Origin: Mycolicibacterium malmesburyense
GTDB lineage: Bacteria; Actinomycetota; Actinomycetes; Mycobacteriales; Mycobacteriaceae
NCBI RefSeq assembly: GCF_001050015.1
Contig: NZ_CVTB01000274.1
Location: 1-32,741 of the forward strand
DNA: 32,741 nt
Reading direction: 5' to 3'
Position numbers and translations under genes: made by a program. Each line of letters starts with the position of its first letter. The stretch's first letter is position 1. Below are positions 1 through 6,337 of the stretch, one piece after another. The notes under the pieces are model-generated. The model saw only the letters and a program-made list of their open reading frames with translations. It had not been told where the DNA came from and ran no database searches.

Positions 1-389
1 GTGGTGGTCGTGGTCGTCGTGGTGGTGGTCGTGGTCGTCGGCTCCGTGGTCGTGGTGGTCTCGGGCGGCGCGGTGACGGTCTCGGTCACCGTCTGCGGCG
101 CCTGCGTGGTCGGCACGACGGAGCGCGACGTCGTGGTCAACGGCGTCAGCGACGTGGGTTCGGTCGTCGAGTCGTCGCCGCTGATCAGGCTGGCCAGCAG
201 CCACACGATGAGGGCGACGAGCAGGGCGCCGATCGCGCCGAAAGCAACCAGCGCCGCCGGCTTGCGGTACCACGGAAGCGGTTCCTGGGGCGGCTGTCCC
301 GGACCCCCGTCGCCGTAGTTGAGATAGGCCGTGGGTTCGTTGTCGGGATTGTTCGGGTCGTCCGGAGGTCCGTATCGCGCCACGGCCAC
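1..389 (-). CDS. Thr-rich single-pass membrane protein (C-terminus outside window)
   Basis: The minus strand is open from a GTG at 389 to the window edge, so the gene runs off the left side. The visible 129 residues are an acidic, Pro-rich cytoplasmic head, a PWYRKP junction, one hydrophobic segment at about residues 48-69 (ending VALIVWLLASLIS), and then a Thr/Ser/Pro-rich tail that becomes an almost pure Thr run encoded by ACC/ACG codons. The plan is a membrane-anchored protein with an extended, possibly O-glycosylated, outer tail. It is paralogous to the next gene upstream: both have a PWY motif before the membrane segment and the same start context. A second in-frame GTG at 383 lies 8 nt after a TACTAT box and may be the true leaderless start. 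I do not recognise a named function. Confidence 0.7.
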   Translation of the reverse strand, partial: MAVARYGPPDDPNNPDNEPTAYLNYGDGGPGQPPQEPLPWYRKPAALVAFGAIGALLVALIVWLLASLISGDDSTTEPTSLTPLTTTSRSVVPTTQAPQTVTETVTAPPETTTTTEPTTTTTTTTTTTT

Positions 390-391
390 CG

Positions 392-397
392 ATAGTA
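392..397 (-). promoter_or_regulatory. Candidate -10 box (TACTAT) of the Thr-rich gene
   Basis: On the minus strand TACTAT fits TANNNT and lies 2 nt before the GTG at 389 and 8 nt before the GTG at 383. The second spacing suits a leaderless transcript. The same block (TAC-N-ATCGGTGGCCGTG) occurs before the upstream paralogue at 868-884. No convincing -35 hexamer is seen. Confidence 0.4.
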
Positions 398-402
398 GGC
401 GC

Positions 403-876
403 TCAGGGGTAGGGATTGAGCGTGCGCGTCACATTCGTCCGGGGGCGGCGTGTCGTGCGGGTCGTGGTCGCACCCTCGTCGGCCTCACTGCGTGGCGTCG
501 GCTGCCTGCTCGTCGTGGTGGTGCTCGGGGAGGTCTCGCTCGACGTCGTTTCGCTGCCCGAGGTTGTTTCGCTGCCCGACGTCGTCGACTCCGACGGGGT
601 CGGGTCGTTGATCTCGGTCGTCTCGGGCGGGCTGGTGCTGGTGATGGTTCCCGTCGTCACGGTGGTCGCGGGGCCCGTCGGGGTCTCGGTCGCCGAGAAC
701 GTCGGCTCGACGAAGTCCACCGGCGCCTGCGTCGGGTCGGTGGACCGCCCGGCGACGAAGGAGACCGCCAGAACGAGGAGGCCGATCACCGCCAGGGCGA
801 GCAGGCTGGCGCCGACCACTTCGGGCGTGCGGTTGTACCAGGGCTGCGGCGGCGGGTCTTCACCTGGCACGGCCAC
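403..876 (-). CDS. Ser/Thr-rich single-pass membrane protein
   Basis: This 157-residue protein starts at GTG 876, or at GTG 870 if the transcript is leaderless. It has a short Pro-rich head with PWYNRTP, one membrane helix (about residues 22-42, ASLLALAVIGLLVLAVSFVA), then a Thr/Ser/Pro/Glu-rich tail containing the repeated unit SGSETT and ending in an Arg/Thr-rich stretch. It has the same architecture and start region as the gene immediately downstream (gap about 13 nt), so the two look like a tandem duplication with diverged tails. The tail composition suggests a surface-exposed, possibly glycosylated stalk. No enzymatic motif is visible and no specific function can be assigned. Confidence 0.75.
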   Translation of the reverse strand: MAVPGEDPPPQPWYNRTPEVVGASLLALAVIGLLVLAVSFVAGRSTDPTQAPVDFVEPTFSATETPTGPATTVTTGTITSTSPPETTEINDPTPSESTTSGSETTSGSETTSSETSPSTTTTSRQPTPRSEADEGATTTRTTRRPRTNVTRTLNPYP

Positions 877-878
877 CG

Positions 879-884
879 ATCGTA
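879..884 (-). promoter_or_regulatory. Candidate -10 box (TACGAT), leaderless-type
   Basis: TACGAT on the minus strand fits TANNNT. It is 8 nt before the GTG at 870, in the same arrangement as the box at 392-397 of the paralogous neighbour. Confidence 0.4.
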
Positions 885-909
885 GGGCCGGTTCCCCGCG
901 CTCGCCCGT

Positions 910-1854
910 TCAGCGGAGCTGCGGGAGCACCTCGCGCGCGAAGAACTCCAGGTGCTCGAGGTCTGACATGTCGAGCATTTGCAGGTATATGCGCTGCACC
1001 CCAGCCTGCAGGAAAGGCGCCAACTTATCGGCGATCTCGCCGGGTGTACCGACGGTGGGGGAGTTGCCGCGCAGCTCGTCGACCTCACGGCCAATCGCGG
1101 CGGCCCGGCGGGCGATCTCGTTCTCGTCGCGGCCCGCGCACAGCACGAACGCCGCCGAGTACGTCATCGAATCCGCGGAACGGCCCGCGTCGGCGACGGC
1201 CGCGGCGACCCGCTCGAACTGTGTCTTGACCGTCTCCAGCGGGACGAACGGCACGTTGAACTCGGTGGCGAACCTCGCCGCGAGCGCGGGTGTCCGCTTT
1301 GCGCCCTGTCCGCCGATGATCACCGGCGGGTGCGGCGCCTGCGCGGGCTTGGGCAGGCCGGGGGAGTCGACGACCGTGTAGTGCTTGCCGGAGTGATCGA
1401 ACGTCTCACCCCGCGGCGTCGTCCACAGGCCGGTGATGATCTCGAGCTGTTCGGTGAGCCTGTCGAAGCGGTCGCGCAGCGACGGGAACGGGATCGCATA
1501 GGCCTGGTGTTCGGCTTCGAACCAGCCCGCACCGAGACCGAATTCCACACGGCCACCGCTCATCTCGTCGACCTGCGCGACCGAGATCGCCAGCGGTCCC
1601 GGATAGCGGAAGGTCGCGGAGGTCACCATGGTGCCGAGCCGGATCGTGGACGTCTCGCGCGCGATACCGGCCAGCGTGACCCACGAGTCGGTCGGGCCGG
1701 GCAGCCCGTCGCCGCTCATCGCCAGATAGTGGTCGGAACGGAAGAACGCGGAGTAGCCCAGTTCTTCGGCGGCCCGCGCGACGCCGAGTTGATCGGCGTA
1801 GGAGGCGCCCTGCTGCGGTTCGACGAAAACCCGGAAATCGACCGATGAACTCAC
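910..1854 (-). CDS. LLM class F420-dependent oxidoreductase
   Basis: The 314-residue protein has the luciferase-like TIM-barrel fold expected of LLM flavin/F420-dependent oxidoreductases. Family hallmarks visible are an early EELGYSAFFRSDHY segment, TSTIRLGTMVTSATFRYPG at the usual second strand, GRVEFGLGAGWFEAEH in the middle, and PVIIGGQGAKRTPALAARF in the C-terminal half. The likely cofactor is F420 in mycobacteria, with an unknown substrate. I chose the GTG at 1854 because the longer open frame has non-typical composition upstream and would overlap the next gene. A TAAGCT box lies 7 nt before this GTG, which suits a leaderless mRNA. FMN use rather than F420 cannot be excluded. Confidence 0.85.
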   Translation of the reverse strand: MSSSVDFRVFVEPQQGASYADQLGVARAAEELGYSAFFRSDHYLAMSGDGLPGPTDSWVTLAGIARETSTIRLGTMVTSATFRYPGPLAISVAQVDEMSGGRVEFGLGAGWFEAEHQAYAIPFPSLRDRFDRLTEQLEIITGLWTTPRGETFDHSGKHYTVVDSPGLPKPAQAPHPPVIIGGQGAKRTPALAARFATEFNVPFVPLETVKTQFERVAAAVADAGRSADSMTYSAAFVLCAGRDENEIARRAAAIGREVDELRGNSPTVGTPGEIADKLAPFLQAGVQRIYLQMLDMSDLEHLEFFAREVLPQLR

Positions 1855-1861
1855 GGACGCC

Positions 1862-1867
1862 AGCTTA
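1862..1867 (-). promoter_or_regulatory. Candidate -10 box (TAAGCT) of the LLM oxidoreductase
   Basis: TAAGCT on the minus strand is followed by 7 nt and then the GTG start at 1854. There is no Shine-Dalgarno sequence, as expected for a leaderless transcript. Confidence 0.45.
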
Positions 1868-1882
1868 GGCACGATCGACGGG

Positions 1883-2506
1883 TCACAGCCCGCGACGGTT
1901 TCCGCGCACCGCTTCGACGGTCGCCGGGTCGCCGTCGAAGTCGAGGCACACTTCGTCGCGACCGGAGATGAACAGCAGCAGTTCTTGCGGTTCACCGACG
2001 ATGGTCAGCTCGGGGCCTTTTCCAACGGTGGCCAGCACCTTGCCCTGCGGTGTCTTCAGCGTCATCCGTGCGGGCGCCTTCGCCAGCGTCATCTTCGCCA
2101 TCAGCGGCAGTGAACGCGTCAGGGCGCGGACCGTGCTGTCATCCAGAGGCCTCGGCTCCCATCCGGGCTGGGCGCGGCGGACGTCCTCGTGGTGGATGTA
2201 CATCTCGCCCATGTTGGCGACGGGGTCGAGCAGCTTGAACGGGGAAAACAGAGGCGGACCGGACGCCACCCTGTCGAGAAGCTCGGACCACTCGGTGCTC
2301 TCGGAGGTCCGCCGCTGCACCTTGTCGGTGTAGCCGGCCAACGCGGGGATCATGATCCCCGGAGCGGCGTCCAGCCGTCCCTCCCGGACGACGAGGTGGG
2401 CGGCCAGGTCGCGGGTGGTCCAGTCCCCGCACAGCGTGGGGGCGTCGGGTCCCACCTCGCGCATGGTCTCGACGAGTGCGGCGCGTTCCCGTTGTGCGGC
2501 GGTCAT
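1883..2506 (-). CDS. TIGR03085-family metal-binding protein (maleylpyruvate isomerase/DinB-like fold)
   Basis: This 207-residue protein opens with the mycothiol-dependent maleylpyruvate isomerase N-terminal signature: a GDWTTRDLAAHL segment with His37, then MGEMYIHHEDVRR around residues 99-111. In the DinB-like four-helix bundle, His37 and the His105/His106 region are the expected metal ligands. The C-terminal part (TLKTPQGKVLATVG) matches the extra domain of the TIGR03085 group. Relatives use or modify mycothiol, but the substrate of this subgroup is unknown. It lies 28 nt upstream of the LLM oxidoreductase on the same strand. A TAAGGT box 6 nt before the ATG allows a leaderless start; a GGTGAAGAG stretch could alternatively serve as a weak ribosome site. 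Confidence 0.8.
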   Translation of the reverse strand: MTAAQRERAALVETMREVGPDAPTLCGDWTTRDLAAHLVVREGRLDAAPGIMIPALAGYTDKVQRRTSESTEWSELLDRVASGPPLFSPFKLLDPVANMGEMYIHHEDVRRAQPGWEPRPLDDSTVRALTRSLPLMAKMTLAKAPARMTLKTPQGKVLATVGKGPELTIVGEPQELLLFISGRDEVCLDFDGDPATVEAVRGNRRGL

Positions 2507-2512
2507 CTCTTC

Positions 2513-2518
2513 ACCTTA
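2513..2518 (-). promoter_or_regulatory. Candidate -10 box (TAAGGT) of the TIGR03085 gene
   Basis: TAAGGT on the minus strand fits TANNNT and is 6 nt before the ATG at 2506. Confidence 0.3.
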
Positions 2519-2532
2519 AGGACGGTCGCTCG

Positions 2533-3009
2533 TCAGACGCCCCACTTGACCATCTCCCGGCCGGGATGGGCCTCATGCCAGGCCGCGATCGCGGCGTCCC
2601 AGTCGTCGCCGTCGAGTTCGGTGATCGACGCCGGGAAGATGCCGTCTTCCTCCTTGCGGGTGTGCTCCCAGAGGTCCTCGACGGCGACGCGGACCGCCTG
2701 CCGGTCGGCCTCGCGGGCGAGGTCCGCCCTCGCGAGGAGTTCGGCGAGTTCGCGGTGTTCGCGGATGAGGGGCTCGATGTGCTCGGCGAACAACTCGTCG
2801 CGCAAGAGCACCTTGAACAGGCCCTCCTCCTCACCGCGCCAGTGGGTCTTGAGCTCCTGCGCCATCTCGGCCAGAAGCCGCCGCGCGGTGTCGAGGTCAC
2901 CGCGGTCGATGCGCCGAACGGCCTCGCCGCCCAGATTGAGGACGTGGGCGTGTTCCGCGATGTAGTCGCGGATCAGGGGCATGTCGCGGCACCCGCAGTA
3001 CTGACACAT
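2533..3009 (-). CDS. Hemerythrin-domain protein with N-terminal CxxCxC
   Basis: The 158-residue protein is a stand-alone hemerythrin-like four-helix bundle, expected to bind a di-iron centre and O2 or NO in the cytoplasm. Visible ligand candidates are His20/His22, His56-x3-Glu60, His77, His85 and His116-x3-Glu120, in the order expected of the family. The start at 3009 places a Cys2-x2-Cys5-x-Cys7 cluster at the extreme N-terminus, which the core fold does not need and which may bind metal or act as a thiol switch. The longer open frame up to 3180 would run across the promoter of the divergent hrp1 gene and lacks family similarity. The context is a low-oxygen gene patch, so an oxygen or NO sensing or buffering role is inferred. 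Confidence 0.85.
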   Translation of the reverse strand: MCQYCGCRDMPLIRDYIAEHAHVLNLGGEAVRRIDRGDLDTARRLLAEMAQELKTHWRGEEEGLFKVLLRDELFAEHIEPLIREHRELAELLARADLAREADRQAVRVAVEDLWEHTRKEEDGIFPASITELDGDDWDAAIAAWHEAHPGREMVKWGV

Positions 3010-3061
3010 CGCAGTCGACGCTACGCCGGTCCAAGCCATTGGCAATCGGTGGAAAGGGAGG

Positions 3062-3081
3062 AATGGCCCTAGTTCGGCCGC
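3062..3081. promoter_or_regulatory. Weak DosR-box-like site between hemerythrin and hrp1
   Basis: The divergent hemerythrin-hrp1 region contains GGCCCTAGTTCGGCC (3065-3079). The GGCCGAA half (minus strand) matches the better boxes in this window, but the second half is displaced, so the site does not fit GGGNC-N4-GNCCC. hrp1 is a classical DosR target in M. tuberculosis, which is the main reason to list it. Confidence 0.3.
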
Positions 3082-3136
3082 GCCGGTGGTTCTACGTTTG
3101 CGGCAGAAATCGAGGACACCGAGGGAAGGGGCAGAC

Positions 3137-3568
3137 ATGACCACGGTTCGAGAAATCATGCATCCCGGAGTGACGTGCATCGGTGAGCATGAGACGATCA
3201 GCGCCGCGGCTCACAAGATGTGGGAACTCGGCGTGGGTGCATTACCCGTTCTGGGAGACGACGATCGGCTTCATGGAATGCTCACCGACCGTGATATCGC
3301 GATCAAATGCGTTGCCGCCGGCGAGGATCCGCGTAGCGTGACCGCCGGGCAGTTGGCCCAGGGCAATGCGTATCACGTTGGCGGTGAGGCGAGCGTCGAA
3401 CAGATGCTGGCCGTGATGGAAGAGCATCAGATTCGACGCCTGCCGGTCATCGAGGATCACCGGCTCATCGGCATCGTCAGCGAAGCCGACATCGCACGCC
3501 ACCTGTCCGAGCACGTCGTCGCGGATTTCGTCAAGGCCATCTGCGCACCCCAACAGCTCACCGCCTGA
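3137..3568 (+). CDS. hrp1: Hypoxic response protein 1 (CBS-domain pair)
   Basis: The protein has exactly 143 residues, the length I recall for M. tuberculosis Rv2626c (Hrp1), a DosR-induced latency antigen. Two CBS motifs fill it. The first starts VREIMHPGVTCIGEHET and contains GMLTDRDIAIK; the second contains MEEHQIRRLPVI and GIVSEADIARHL. The start follows a GGAAGGGGC ribosome site 5 nt upstream. Cys14 of Rv2626c is conserved, but its partner Cys39 is Leu here, so the disulfide described for the M. tuberculosis protein cannot form. The molecular function of Hrp1 is unsettled; CBS pairs usually bind adenosine ligands. It is followed after 24 nt by the DUF1918 gene, probably in one transcript. 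Confidence 0.93.
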   Translation: MTTVREIMHPGVTCIGEHETISAAAHKMWELGVGALPVLGDDDRLHGMLTDRDIAIKCVAAGEDPRSVTAGQLAQGNAYHVGGEASVEQMLAVMEEHQIRRLPVIEDHRLIGIVSEADIARHLSEHVVADFVKAICAPQQLTA

Positions 3569-3592
3569 AGTGGTGGTGGAGGGAGGTCGTCG

Positions 3593-3817
3593 GTGAAGGC
3601 GAAGGCCGGGGACTGGTACGTCGTACAGGGCCGAACGTCCGGGCGTCCCGAGCGACGCGGAATGATCATCCGCACGCACGGTGTCAACGGCGCTGCGCCC
3701 TTCGACGTTCGGTGGCTCGACAACGGATATGTGGAGACCGTGTCTCCGGACTCGGATGCAGTCATCGTCACGGCGGCTGAGCAGGTAGCTGCCGACCACC
3801 ACACCGACGGTCAATAG
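3593..3817 (+). CDS. DUF1918 domain protein
   Basis: The 74-residue protein starts at GTG behind a strong GGAGGGAGGT ribosome site. The sequence MKAKAGDWYVVQG, the central RRGMIIRTHG and FDVRWLDNGYVETVSPDSDA match the DUF1918 fold, a small SH3-like beta barrel common in actinobacteria. Its biochemical role is not known; members are often next to stress or dormancy genes. It is 24 nt downstream of hrp1 in the same direction and likely cotranscribed. It converges on the DUF5709 gene with a 42-nt gap in which no clear terminator hairpin is seen. Confidence 0.8.
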   Translation: MKAKAGDWYVVQGRTSGRPERRGMIIRTHGVNGAAPFDVRWLDNGYVETVSPDSDAVIVTAAEQVAADHHTDGQ

Positions 3818-3859
3818 CGTTCTCGGCCCCGGTTGTCGCACCGCCAAGGGAGGATCCGC

Positions 3860-4330
3860 TCAGTCGCGAAGCTCGTCCGCTTCTGGGGCGTCGATGATGT
3901 GCATCGCCGCTTCCTCGGCGGAGGCGGCGCCGCCGCTGATACCGACGTCGCTGGCGAGCAACTCGGGCTCGTCGTCTTCGCCGACACCCATGTCGGGTGC
4001 GAGCAGTCGGCCTGCCCGCGCGCGACCCACCTCACCATGCTGGGGGAACTCGGTGTCGCGCTCGGCATCGTCGGAACGCTGCTGTTCGACCTCGTCCAGC
4101 AACACATTCAGCCGCGACGCCGGATCCGGCTCTTCCTCGGCAAGGAGCTGGTCCATACTCTCGGACGGGCCGAAAGCGCCGCGTCCCCACGGATGCTCGG
4201 GTGGCGAGTAACCCTCGTCGAGAAGGTCGTCGGTGCCGCGGTCGATGAGGGTGTCTTCGGACGAGAGCTGATCCTCGTCGTCCTCGTCATACTGTCCCGA
4301 TGCCGGGCCCGTCCCGTATGAGGTCGTCAT
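3860..4330 (-). CDS. DUF5709 acidic protein
   Basis: This 156-residue, strongly acidic protein has an Asp/Glu-rich N-terminus (QYDEDDEDQLSSEDTL), a central PPEHPWGRGAFGPSESMDQLLAEEEPD segment split by a conserved-looking Trp-Gly, and a C-terminus ending in a small helical region (SAEEAAMHIIDAPEA). That layout matches DUF5709, a family of small actinobacterial proteins of unknown function. The ATG at 4330 is preferred over an upstream frame that would cross the regulatory site at 4363-4382. A GAAGAC stretch is the only ribosome-site candidate. A near-perfect DosR-type box 33 nt upstream suggests hypoxia or NO induction. Confidence 0.75.
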   Translation of the reverse strand: MTTSYGTGPASGQYDEDDEDQLSSEDTLIDRGTDDLLDEGYSPPEHPWGRGAFGPSESMDQLLAEEEPDPASRLNVLLDEVEQQRSDDAERDTEFPQHGEVGRARAGRLLAPDMGVGEDDEPELLASDVGISGGAASAEEAAMHIIDAPEADELRD

Positions 4331-4669
4331 GTCTTCATTGTTGGCTCGGCCCTGTCCGCGCCATAGGGCCGAATGGCCCGATGTATTCCGGTTGAGACTC
4401 AACTGCCGGCTTCGGTCAGCTCGTCACCCCAGACCGCCCGCGCGCCCGAATCGCCGATGCGACGAACAGCATATGGGCCCGGCAGACCGGAGATTACGGT
4501 CACAGTGCTCCTCGGTCCGATTGGACGGCTGGACGATAGCGCACTCCATTGGCTGTGAACCGGCAATACGTGAGATGTGGAATCGGCTCGCCGGCGCTAC
4601 GCGCTGCTGCAGAGTTGGCGATGCCGGAGCTGAAGAGACTTCCTCGGGTGCGTTCATCCGATGGTGCGA
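4331..4669. other. Gene-poor 339-bp intergenic region
   Basis: No open frame here has a ribosome site, mycobacterial-like composition or recognisable motif. The stretch holds the DosR-type box at 4363-4382, a perfect GTTGAG-A-CTCAAC inverted repeat at 4391-4403 and a GTCC-GATT-GGAC inverted repeat at 4515-4526. A small regulatory RNA or decayed gene is possible but not shown by the sequence. Confidence 0.5.
4363..4382 (-). promoter_or_regulatory. DosR-type box upstream of DUF5709
   Basis: The core GGGCC-GAAT-GGCCC (4366-4379) fits GGGNC-N4-GNCCC exactly. It is 33 nt upstream of the DUF5709 start. The flanks (ATA on the left) also resemble known DosR sites. The assignment is by motif only. 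Confidence 0.65.
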
Positions 4670-4957
4670 CTACGGACGCGGCATGTTCGTCGGGGCCGGC
4701 CGTTGATCCGTCGGCGGCCCCATGCCGGGGTGCATCATTCCGGGGCTCATCATGCTGGGGCCGGGCATCTGGTTCCAATGACCGCGGTGATACCCACCGT
4801 CGGTGCTACGGCCGATGAAGAAGCCGGAAAAGAACAGCACCGCAACGATGAACACCACCGCGGCGGCGATACCGACCCAGGCCAGGACCTGGTTCACCCG
4901 GCGCTGCTCGGCGACGACGGTTTTCGGCTCGGTCGCCGATCTCGACGGTTCGTTCAT
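4670..4957 (-). CDS. Small membrane protein with Met/His/Pro-rich tail
   Basis: The 95-residue protein starts at ATG 4957 after a good AGGGAGTAGGA ribosome site. It has a charged cytoplasmic head of about 24 residues, one membrane helix (about residues 25-48, LAWVGIAAAVVFIVAVLFFSG), a short GRSTDGGYHRGHWNQ linker, and a tail rich in Met, His and Pro with repeated MMSPGM/MMHPGM units. Met-rich MxxM-type tails of this kind often bind Cu(I), so a metal-binding or sensing role is possible but inferred. The gene shares a 169-bp divergent region, carrying a DosR-like box, with the SRPBCC gene. I do not recognise a named family. Confidence 0.75.
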   Translation of the reverse strand: MNEPSRSATEPKTVVAEQRRVNQVLAWVGIAAAVVFIVAVLFFSGFFIGRSTDGGYHRGHWNQMPGPSMMSPGMMHPGMGPPTDQRPAPTNMPRP

Positions 4958-5025
4958 GTTCCTACTCCCTGCTGTGCAGGTGTTGACTCGCGGTGCCCAT
5001 GATGGGCCTCCGCCATGGCTCTGGT

Positions 5026-5045
5026 GTAGGGCCGATAGTCAACAT
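5026..5045. promoter_or_regulatory. DosR-like box in a divergent promoter
   Basis: GTAGGGCCGATAGTC matches the left half and spacer of a DosR site perfectly, but the right half reads GTCAA instead of GNCCC. It lies 68 nt from the small membrane protein start and 81 nt from the SRPBCC start, so it could serve either or both genes. Confidence 0.5.
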
Positions 5046-5126
5046 CGCCGTGACTTAAGGCTCTCCCGATCCGGCTCGGGCGCGGGTGGATTGGTGGTAC
5101 GGATGCCACGACGAGCGGGAAGGGGC

Positions 5127-5633
5127 ATGACGGTGTTGACGCTCGAATCACAGATGAGCGTGGACGGTCTGACCGGTGGCGAAATCACGGACTTCCTGCT
5201 GGACTGTGATGACGACAGATATCGGGCATGGTGGCCGGGTACGCACCTGGAGTTTCACGTGCTCGAGCACGGCGGTGGGGATCACGTCGGTGACACGGTG
5301 CTGATGGATGAGTACGTCGGGTCCCGGCACCTGCGGATGGTCGGTGTGGTGGAAAGTGTCGTGCCGGGTGAGCGGATCGTCTGGCGGCTCGGGTGGGGCC
5401 GGTTCCGGTTTCCACTGCCCATCCGGTTGACCCTGACGCTTCGGACCCTTGCCCGCGGAGTTCATCTGCGGCACAGCATCACCGCCGGATGGGTGGGACC
5501 GGCGCGGATGCTCGATCCGCTGTGGCGGCTGTACCTCTCCCCATCGTTCGCGGCCGCCATGGACCGGCATGTGCGCACCGAGTTCCCGATGCTGCGCGAC
5601 CTTCTCCACCGGCAGCGGGCCGACGCGCCTTGA
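5127..5633 (+). CDS. SRPBCC-family (START-like) protein
   Basis: The 168-residue protein starts at ATG 5127 behind GGGAAGGGG. The first half has a MSVDGLTGGEITDFLL helix and DRYRAWWPGTHLEFHVLEHG; the middle has GDTVLMDEYVGSRHLRMVGVV and IVWRLGW strands; and the last part is a long helix ending MLRDLLHRQRA. This alternation fits the helix-grip SRPBCC/polyketide-cyclase-like fold with a hydrophobic ligand pocket. The ligand is unknown. Its stop overlaps the TTG start proposed for the DUF523-like gene, so the two are probably translationally coupled. A DosR-like box lies in its upstream region. Confidence 0.75.
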   Translation: MTVLTLESQMSVDGLTGGEITDFLLDCDDDRYRAWWPGTHLEFHVLEHGGGDHVGDTVLMDEYVGSRHLRMVGVVESVVPGERIVWRLGWGRFRFPLPIRLTLTLRTLARGVHLRHSITAGWVGPARMLDPLWRLYLSPSFAAAMDRHVRTEFPMLRDLLHRQRADAP

Positions 5634-6337
5634 CGAAGGCCGACGTGCCGCGAGAACTACTGCTCATCGACCGGCTACGGGACGAACGTGGTCGGCGTGT
5701 AGTGCTGGTGTCTCACTGCCTGTTGAACCAGAACACCCGGTACGCCGGCGGCGCCACCCGCTGCGGCGCTGTGAGCGAGCTGGTCGACGAGTTGGTCACG
5801 GCGGGCTACGGGATCCATCAACTGCCGTGTCCGGAGCGGCTGGCCTGGGGCGGCGTGCTCAAACGCCGCAGCTTGCGTCTGTATCACTCGAAAGGAACGC
5901 TGCGGTACGTGTTTCGGAGTACGTTGGTGCGTGCTTTCGTCTGGTGGACGCGCGTCGTGTACGGACGGTTGGCTCGCCGGGTCGTCCGAGATGTCTCCGA
6001 CTACGAGCGCTCGGGCATTCGGGTCGAGGGCATCGTCGGTATCGGCGCCTCGCCCTCGTGCGGAGTGCTGACGACACTCGACCTTCGCGCTTCGCTCGAG
6101 CTGGTGGCCTCATGTCCCACCGCCGCGTTGACGCGCGAGGTGATGAACGAACAAATCGTATTGGGGTGCCGTCGGCCCGGCGATGGCCTCTTCATCGATG
6201 CGCTCGATCGACGATTGAAACATCGCGGCATGACCGTACCGGCGTTCGAGCATGACCTCGCTGAAGAGTTGCGTGGCCGACCTCAGACCGTGTTGACGTC
6301 GCCCGCGCCACGATCGCTCGGCCGGTACTCCGTGTAG
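5630..6337 (+). CDS. DUF523/TudS-like putative [4Fe-4S] protein
   Basis: The 235-residue protein has three Cys motifs spaced as in DUF523 (TudS-type 2-thiouracil desulfurase) proteins: VSHCLLNQNTRY near the N-terminus, LPCPERLAWGG in the middle and ASPSCGV further on. In TudS three such cysteines hold a [4Fe-4S] cluster with an open iron site that takes sulfur from the substrate. A basic, hydrophobic insertion (FRSTLVRAFVWWTRVVYGRL) between the second and third Cys motifs is longer than I expect and could touch the membrane. The start is uncertain: TTG 5630 overlaps the SRPBCC stop by 3 nt, and GTG 5645 is an alternative. Its 3' end overlaps that of the opposing PaaK-like gene by 55 bp. The substrate is unknown. 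Confidence 0.7.
   Translation: MTKADVPRELLLIDRLRDERGRRVVLVSHCLLNQNTRYAGGATRCGAVSELVDELVTAGYGIHQLPCPERLAWGGVLKRRSLRLYHSKGTLRYVFRSTLVRAFVWWTRVVYGRLARRVVRDVSDYERSGIRVEGIVGIGASPSCGVLTTLDLRASLELVASCPTAALTREVMNEQIVLGCRRPGDGLFIDALDRRLKHRGMTVPAFEHDLAEELRGRPQTVLTSPAPRSLGRYSV

Noticed and set aside
1..318. Valine-rich plus-strand open frame at the left edge
   Set aside because: It is the complement of the Thr codons of the minus-strand protein, which has a sensible helix and tail layout.
3820..3845. TCGGCCC half-site between DUF1918 and DUF5709 considered as a DosR box
   Set aside because: It lies between convergent gene ends and its other half does not fit the motif.
4329..4706. 125-residue plus-strand frame in the DUF5709-to-membrane-protein gap
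   Set aside because: No ribosome site, biased composition, and it crosses the DosR-type box.
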